DNA of 9,992 nucleotides from Gracilibacteraceae bacterium. Lineage in GTDB: Bacteria > Bacillota > Desulfitobacteriia > Desulfitobacteriales > Syntrophobotulaceae. The notes under the pieces are model-generated. The model saw only the letters and a list, made by a program, of their open reading frames with translations, made no database searches and had not been told where the DNA came from. The stretch is from positions 1 through 9,992 of the forward strand of contig JAISQG010000217.1 in NCBI GenBank assembly GCA_031274335.1. The letters run 5' to 3'. Both the position numbers and the translations under genes were made by a program. This document shows positions 5,763-9,992 of the stretch, piece after piece (the first letter of the stretch is position 1; every line of letters starts with the position of its first letter).

Positions 5763-6497
5763 TCAATTCAAGTATAAATTGTCATACTTGTGCTTGTCCA
5801 CCGTTTTTTTGGCGGACCGGGGCTTTTTAGCTCCGGCCTTGCTCCGCCGGAATTTTTCGTCCTCCGCCTCGACTTCCGCCACCGTGCGCAACCCTTTTTT
5901 CTCCCACTCCCGCAAAATACTGTCCAGGTAGCGGGGAACGCGGACTTCGCTTTCCACGCCCTTGCGCAAAGCATGACGTAACATTTCTTCGGAATGGCCG
6001 TCCAACAGCCAGTCCCGGACAATTTCACATTCCATCATGGTCAAACCGCGGCCTAATTCCTTCTCATAAATTTCAATAAAGGATTTTTCCGCCCGGGCCA
6101 ATTTCGTTTCCAGCCGAGCCGGTTTGCCGCCCGCTTCCCTGGCCGCGCGTTTCAAAGCATGGTATTGCCGGATGCCCCATATTTCAAACAGCTGCTCCGG
6201 CAGACCGCTGAAATCCAAATCATCGTCGTCCGCCCCGCGCGGCTTGAGCACGAGTTTTTTCTCCAGCCCGCGAATTATTTTGTCCAGATCCGACTGTCCC
6301 ATTCCCATTTTTTGACATATTAGCGCGGCATCGAAGCCGCTCCGCCAGGCACCGGTCTGAATCACATGGATGATAAACAGCATTTCTTCTGCGTTAAGCC
6401 CCATCTCCGCGTAGCTGTCCAGCAAAATAGCCGGCACCGCCACCGAGCCGGCAAAAAAGACGGCCGGAATGAATTCATTGAAAATACTCTCTTGCAT
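5763..6497 (-). CDS. DnaD-domain replication initiation/restart protein
   Basis: A 244-residue protein of the DnaD/DnaB family, which remodels origin DNA and helps recruit the helicase loader in Firmicutes. Residues 30-85 look like a winged-helix N-terminal domain (LNAEEMLFIIHVIQ ... LEKKLVLKP). The C-terminal DnaD domain runs about 138-205: SFIEIYEKELGRGLTMMEC, then the diagnostic Y-x3-I-x3-W motif as YLDSILREW (190-198), then EKKGLRTV. The tail (213-238) is very basic (KFRRSKAGAKKPRSAKK), suited to DNA binding. Start ATG 6497 has AGAGGG 7 bases upstream. It lies 29 bases after typA and directly before the helicase-loader gene, a natural functional pair. I leave the symbol blank because such genes are often annotated only as DnaD-domain proteins. 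Confidence 0.9.
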   Translation of the reverse strand: MQESIFNEFIPAVFFAGSVAVPAILLDSYAEMGLNAEEMLFIIHVIQTGAWRSGFDAALICQKMGMGQSDLDKIIRGLEKKLVLKPRGADDDDLDFSGLPEQLFEIWGIRQYHALKRAAREAGGKPARLETKLARAEKSFIEIYEKELGRGLTMMECEIVRDWLLDGHSEEMLRHALRKGVESEVRVPRYLDSILREWEKKGLRTVAEVEAEDEKFRRSKAGAKKPRSAKKTVDKHKYDNLYLN

Positions 6498-6526
6498 TCG
6501 TCAACCCTCTGAGAGAAAATTTGCCC

Positions 6527-8377
6527 TCATTCCGCCCGCCGCGCTTTCGCATATTTCACGCGGGAGTTTCTGTCCAGGTGTTTTTTGCGCAAGCGGATGT
6601 TTTCCGGGGTCACCTCGACCAGCTCGTCGTCGTCGATGAATTCGAGCGCCTCCTCCAAGCTGAGCACGCGCGGCGGCTCAAGGCGCAAAGCCTCGTCCGC
6701 GCCGCTGGCCCGCATATTCGTCAATTGCTTTTTGCGCGTGACATTCAGTTCAATATCCTGCTCGCGGGAGGAAGCCCCGACGATCATGCCCTCATAAACC
6801 TTGACCCCGGCGGCTATAAACAGGACTCCGCGCTCCTGGCTCTGATGCAGGGCGTAAGGCGTCGCCAGCCCCGTGTCGGAGGCGATGAGGACGCCGTGCC
6901 CTCGCCGCCGGATTTCGCCTCTGTAAGGCTGATAGGAATGAAAAACATGGTTCATTACCCCCTCGCCCCGCGTTTCCGTGAGAAAATCGCTGCTAAAGCC
7001 GATAAGCCCGCGCGCCGGGATGAGAAATTCCAGCCGCGTCACGTTGCCGGGCAGCGTGGTCATGCCCTGCATTTCCGCTTTGCGGGCGCTCAGAAGCTCG
7101 ATGATGACCCCGACGGAGCTGTTTGGGGCATCACAGGTCAAAAACTCGTAAGGTTCGCATTTTACATGATCGATCGTTTTCAAAATTACTTCCGGCTTGG
7201 AAGCCTGCAGCTCAAACCCCTCGCGGCGCATCGTTTCAATGAGGATGGACAAATGCAACTCTCCCCGACCTGACACGAGGAAAGCGTCCGTGCTGTCTGT
7301 TTCTTCCACGCGCAGGCTGACATTCGTCTCAACCTCCTTAAAAAGGCGGTCACGCAATTTGCGCGAGGTGACATGCGTTCCTTCCGTTCCGGCAAAAGGG
7401 CTGTTATTGACTATAAAAGTCATGCTGAGAGTCGGCTCGTCGATTTCAATCGTGGGCAAAGCTTCCGGCGCCTGCAGGTCGGCTACGGTTTCCCCGATAC
7501 CGATATCCGGAATACCGCTTAAAGCCACAATATCGCCCGCGAAAGCCTCGGCGGCGTCCAGCCGCCTCAGCCCGTCAAAAGTGAATAGCTTCACAATCTT
7601 GGCTTTTTCCAGCGACCCGTCCCTCTTCATGATGGCAACCGGCGTGTTGGCTTTCATGCTGCCGCGCACGATGCGCCCGATGGCGATTTTGCCCAGATAA
7701 TCGTCGTAATCCAGCGTCGTGACAAGCATTTGCAGCGGTCGGGCCGTGTCGGCCGCCGGCGCGGGGATTTCCGCCAGAATAGCGGCAAAAAGCGGAGCGA
7801 AATCAGGGCTCAGATCATTCGGCTCCGTGCCGGAGAGGGCCTGGCGGGCCGAGGTGTATACAAGCGGGAAATCAAGCTGTTCCTCCGTCGCGTTGAGCTG
7901 CAGAAAAAGCTCCACCACTTCGTCCGCCACCTCATAAGGACGGGCGTCGGGCCGGTCCACCTTATTGATGACGACGATGGGTTTCAGCCCCAGCTCCAGC
8001 GCCTTGCGCAAGACAAATTTTGTCTGCGGCATCGGCCCTTCAAAGGCATCGACGACGAGCAGCACGCCATCGACCATTTTCAGCACGCGCTCCACTTCAC
8101 CGCCGAAGTCGGCGTGGCCGGGGGTGTCCACAATGTTGATTTTTATGCCCTGCCAATACACGGCCGTGTTTTTGGACAGGATCGTGATGCCGCGTTCCTT
8201 CTCTAGGTCGTTCGAGTCAAGCACCCGCTCCGCCACCTGCTCATTCGCGCGAAAAGCGCCGCTCTGCCGAAGCATGATGTCAACCAAGCTTGTTTTGCCG
8301 TGATCGACATGGGCGATGATGGCGATGTTGCGGATGGCGGCCTCGCTGTGCGTTTCAACTGTTTCAAGTGTTTGCAA
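6527..8377 (-). CDS. typA: Translational GTPase TypA/BipA
   Basis: A 616-residue ribosome-associated GTPase of the EF-G superfamily, involved in ribosome assembly and stress or cold adaptation. The G motifs are all present: AHVDHGKT (22-29), ERGITI (61-66), DTPGHADF (84-91), NKVD (138-141) and TSAR (175-178). Beta-barrel domain II follows (about 200-300). The EF-G-like domains III and V come next ([33 protein letters not shown]), then the TypA-specific C-terminal region ([54 protein letters not shown]). Length is normal. The start is TTG at 8377, supported by AAGGAG at 8386-8391 with 8-base spacing; no better in-frame start lies before the G1 motif. It begins 21 bases after the thioesterase gene and is followed by the dnaD-like gene after 29 bases. 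Confidence 0.98.
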   Translation of the reverse strand: MQTLETVETHSEAAIRNIAIIAHVDHGKTSLVDIMLRQSGAFRANEQVAERVLDSNDLEKERGITILSKNTAVYWQGIKINIVDTPGHADFGGEVERVLKMVDGVLLVVDAFEGPMPQTKFVLRKALELGLKPIVVINKVDRPDARPYEVADEVVELFLQLNATEEQLDFPLVYTSARQALSGTEPNDLSPDFAPLFAAILAEIPAPAADTARPLQMLVTTLDYDDYLGKIAIGRIVRGSMKANTPVAIMKRDGSLEKAKIVKLFTFDGLRRLDAAEAFAGDIVALSGIPDIGIGETVADLQAPEALPTIEIDEPTLSMTFIVNNSPFAGTEGTHVTSRKLRDRLFKEVETNVSLRVEETDSTDAFLVSGRGELHLSILIETMRREGFELQASKPEVILKTIDHVKCEPYEFLTCDAPNSSVGVIIELLSARKAEMQGMTTLPGNVTRLEFLIPARGLIGFSSDFLTETRGEGVMNHVFHSYQPYRGEIRRRGHGVLIASDTGLATPYALHQSQERGVLFIAAGVKVYEGMIVGASSREQDIELNVTRKKQLTNMRASGADEALRLEPPRVLSLEEALEFIDDDELVEVTPENIRLRKKHLDRNSRVKYAKARRAE

Positions 8378-8385
8378 ATAACTTG

Positions 8386-8391
8386 CTCCTT
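8386..8391 (-). promoter_or_regulatory. Shine-Dalgarno supporting the TTG start of typA
   Basis: AAGGAG on the minus strand, 8 bases before TTG at 8375-8377, in the 21-base gap after the thioesterase gene. It settles a non-ATG start. Confidence 0.7.
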
Positions 8392-8398
8392 ACAGGCT

Positions 8399-8827
8399 TT
8401 AATTTTGTTTTGTGAAGCCGTTGCCGATCATCACGGCCACGGCGTTGCCCAAATCATCCATTATGTCGACGCGATAGACGGAGACATGGCGGCCGCGGGA
8501 AAGGCATGCCGAGCGCGCGATCAGTTTTTGGCCCTTGGGCGCGCGCAAGTAAGAAATGCTGTTCGACTGTCCGACCGTGACGCCGGTCTCGCCGCCCAGG
8601 GCTAATTCCAGATTGGAATGAACGGCAAAAGCCAGATCCGCGAGCGTAAAAATCGCACCGCCCTGGACGCTGCCGGCCGCGTTCAAATGCCGCGGCGATA
8701 TGAGCAGCCCGCATTCAACATGCTCTGCGCTCACTTCGTCTATGGTGACGCCGGCCTCAGCCGCGAAACGATCCGCCGCGAAAAAGCTTCTTATTTTTTG
8801 TATATCACATTCCGAAGCCATAAGCAA
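8399..8827 (-). CDS. PaaI-family hotdog-fold thioesterase
   Basis: A 142-residue single-domain hotdog protein, probably hydrolysing an acyl-CoA; the substrate is unknown. The family signature is HLNAAGSVQGGAIFTLADLAFAVHSN (residues 47-72), with D64 in the catalytic acid position and N49 conserved. The usual HGG of the group is QGG here (55-57), a variant I believe is also found in clostridial relatives. The later strands SNSISYLRAP and RVDIMDDLGNAVAVMIGNGF complete the fold. The start is uncertain: TTG at 8827 has AGGAG 11 bases upstream, while ATG at 8821 is 17 bases from it and would remove two residues. The gene begins 7 bases after the ftsZ stop, and its Shine-Dalgarno lies inside the end of ftsZ, so it is very likely cotranscribed. 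Confidence 0.88.
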   Translation of the reverse strand: MLMASECDIQKIRSFFAADRFAAEAGVTIDEVSAEHVECGLLISPRHLNAAGSVQGGAIFTLADLAFAVHSNLELALGGETGVTVGQSNSISYLRAPKGQKLIARSACLSRGRHVSVYRVDIMDDLGNAVAVMIGNGFTKQN

Positions 8828-8834
8828 TGATCTT

Positions 8835-9914
8835 CTATCTCCTGCCGGGGTTATTGCCCCTCTGTTTTAAGAAAGGCGGCAATTCGACTTTGGAGTTGCG
8901 ATTGAAATCGGCGCTGAAAATATCTTTTTCTCCGCTGGAAATCCCGGCGCCGATCCGTCCGCCCAATTGCTGGTCAAACCCGGTCGCGATGACCGTGACG
9001 CGGATTTCTTCGCCCAGTTCCTCATCCACGGACATGCCAAAAATCAGATTCGCGCCGGGATCCGTCTTTTCCCCGATCACCATAGCCGCTTCTTCCAGCT
9101 CGTTGATCGTCTCATCCCCGGCACCGGCCAGATTGAACAAAATGCGCCGGGCGCCCTCAATGGAGGTTTCAATCAGCGGGCTCGATATGGCCAGGTTCGC
9201 GGCTTCGACTGCCCTGTTCTCCCCGGATGCCACGCCGATGCCCATTATGGCCGTGCCGGAATCCGCCATGATGGATTTGATGTCGGCAAAATCCAGGTTG
9301 ATAAACCCCGGCATCGTGATGAGGTCGGCTATCCCCCGCACGCCCTGTAGCAAGACGCCGTCGGCCATGCGAAAAGCCTCGCTCAGCTTTGTGTTCTTGC
9401 CCGCCACCTGCAGCAGTCTGTCATTCGGCACCGTGATCAGCGCGTCCACTTTTTCCCGCAAAGCCCTTATTCCCTGTTCAGCCTGTTCCATCCGCTGTTT
9501 GCGCTCAAAAGAAAACGGCCGCGTCACCACCCCCACCGTCAAAGCGTCCAATTCCCGCGCCACCTCCGCCACGAGCGGCGCGGCGCCCGTGCCCGTGCCG
9601 CCGCCCATGCCGGCCGTCACAAACACCATGTCCGCTCCGGCCAGCGCCTTGGCGACTTCATCCCGGCTCTCCTCCATAGCGGCCAGTCCGACACTGGGGT
9701 TGCCGCCCGAACCCCGGCCGCGGGTGAGTTTGACGCCTATCTGTATGTTCTCGCCGGCCAGTGACTTTTGCAGCACCTGCAGATCGGTGTTCACGCAGAT
9801 GAAATCCACGCGGCTGAATCCTTCCGCCACCATCCGGTTCACAGCGTTATTCCCGCCGCCGCCGACGCCCACGACTTTAATTTTCGCAACTTGCTCGACA
9901 TTTTCGCCGCCCAT
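8835..9914 (-). CDS. ftsZ: Cell division protein FtsZ
   Basis: The tubulin-like GTPase that forms the cytokinetic Z-ring. In numbering from ATG 9914 (359 residues) the nucleotide-binding [13 protein letters not shown] starts at 16, the tubulin signature GGGTGTG is at 104-110, and the T7 loop NLDFAD at 206-211 carries the catalytic acidic residues. The linker is short (about 315-342), followed by the C-terminal peptide [10 protein letters not shown] that would bind FtsA/SepF-type partners, and then seven extra residues rich in basic side chains. The loop usually GLGAGANP reads GRGSGGNP here. An upstream in-frame ATG at 9938 would add eight residues. I prefer 9914 because GAGGGAGG (9925-9932) sits 10 bases before it, and the resulting N-terminus resembles other Firmicutes FtsZ. 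It is the first complete gene of the co-directional block. Confidence 0.97.
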   Translation of the reverse strand: MGGENVEQVAKIKVVGVGGGGNNAVNRMVAEGFSRVDFICVNTDLQVLQKSLAGENIQIGVKLTRGRGSGGNPSVGLAAMEESRDEVAKALAGADMVFVTAGMGGGTGTGAAPLVAEVARELDALTVGVVTRPFSFERKQRMEQAEQGIRALREKVDALITVPNDRLLQVAGKNTKLSEAFRMADGVLLQGVRGIADLITMPGFINLDFADIKSIMADSGTAIMGIGVASGENRAVEAANLAISSPLIETSIEGARRILFNLAGAGDETINELEEAAMVIGEKTDPGANLIFGMSVDEELGEEIRVTVIATGFDQQLGGRIGAGISSGEKDIFSADFNRNSKVELPPFLKQRGNNPGRR

Positions 9915-9924
9915 GTATCTCATG

Positions 9925-9932
9925 CCTCCCTC
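9925..9932 (-). promoter_or_regulatory. Shine-Dalgarno favouring the ftsZ start at 9914
   Basis: GAGGGAGG on the minus strand lies 10 bases before ATG 9914 and inside the extended reading frame that would begin at 9938. ATG 9938 has no comparable site. This argues for the shorter FtsZ. Confidence 0.55.
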
Positions 9933-9934
9933 AT

Positions 9935-9992
9935 TCATCTCAACTTGCTAATTTCGCGACAGAAGTCCATATTCCTTTTTTTTGTCACCCTA
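9935..9992 (-). other. Possible 3' end of an upstream gene entering from the right edge
   Basis: One minus-strand frame is open from the window edge to TGA at 9935-9937 and would end in the residues [11 protein letters not shown]. The stop overlaps the upstream ftsZ ATG (9938) as ATGA, the junction type seen elsewhere in this window, so it could be the tail of the gene before ftsZ (ftsA would be usual). Only about 18 codons are visible, they include an A-rich run, and I do not recognise the peptide. It could equally be non-coding spacer. Confidence 0.25.

Noticed and set aside
8827..9951. A 374-codon plus-strand frame antisense to ftsZ
   Set aside because: Its Ser/Pro/Ala-rich composition, absence of motifs and exact antisense position over FtsZ mark it as a shadow frame.

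Overview
All confidently recognised genes in this window lie on the minus strand, so the text below follows them in transcription order, from the right edge to the left. The DNA is GC-rich. Several things point to the Bacillota (Firmicutes): a DnaD-type initiation protein next to a DnaI/DnaC-like helicase loader, strong Shine-Dalgarno sequences (GGGAGG, AAGGAG types), a type I-beta DAHP synthase with an N-terminal ferredoxin-like domain, and a clostridial-style EPSP synthase. Negativicutes or a related clostridial lineage is a reasonable guess, but the window alone does not prove it. TGA is used as an ordinary stop by several genes here.

Right part (about 9914 to 3292): a tightly spaced co-directional block of ftsZ (cell division), a PaaI-type hotdog thioesterase, typA/bipA (ribosome-associated GTPase), a DnaD-domain replication protein, a DnaI/DnaC-like helicase loader, a membrane-anchored phosphodiester glycosidase (NAGPA-domain) protein broken by one in-frame TGA, and a single-span membrane protein of unknown function. 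Gaps are 0 to 43 bases and I see no internal terminator, so this looks like one transcription unit or a few overlapping ones.

Middle (3291 to 2961): a 330-base regulatory region. It has a perfect-consensus sigma-A promoter (TTGACA, 17 bases, TATAAT) overlapped by an operator-like inverted repeat. Next comes a transcribed leader of about 270 nt with a good ribosome binding site and a 34-codon leader peptide containing eight Phe and one Tyr. It ends in an intrinsic terminator whose 5' arm and loop can instead pair with the segment around the leader peptide's stop codon. This has the layout of a ribosome-mediated phenylalanine attenuator, comparable in logic to enterobacterial pheL but placed in front of a DAHP synthase gene. 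It is the most interesting object in the window.

Left part (2960 to 1): the aromatic amino acid operon controlled by that leader: aroF (DAHP synthase, first step), aroB (3-dehydroquinate synthase, second step) and aroA (EPSP synthase, sixth step, cut by the left window edge). Adjacent genes overlap or nearly overlap, as in a translationally coupled operon. Phe (and perhaps Tyr) supply would set transcription through the leader, while the ferredoxin-like domain of AroF may add feedback control of the enzyme itself.
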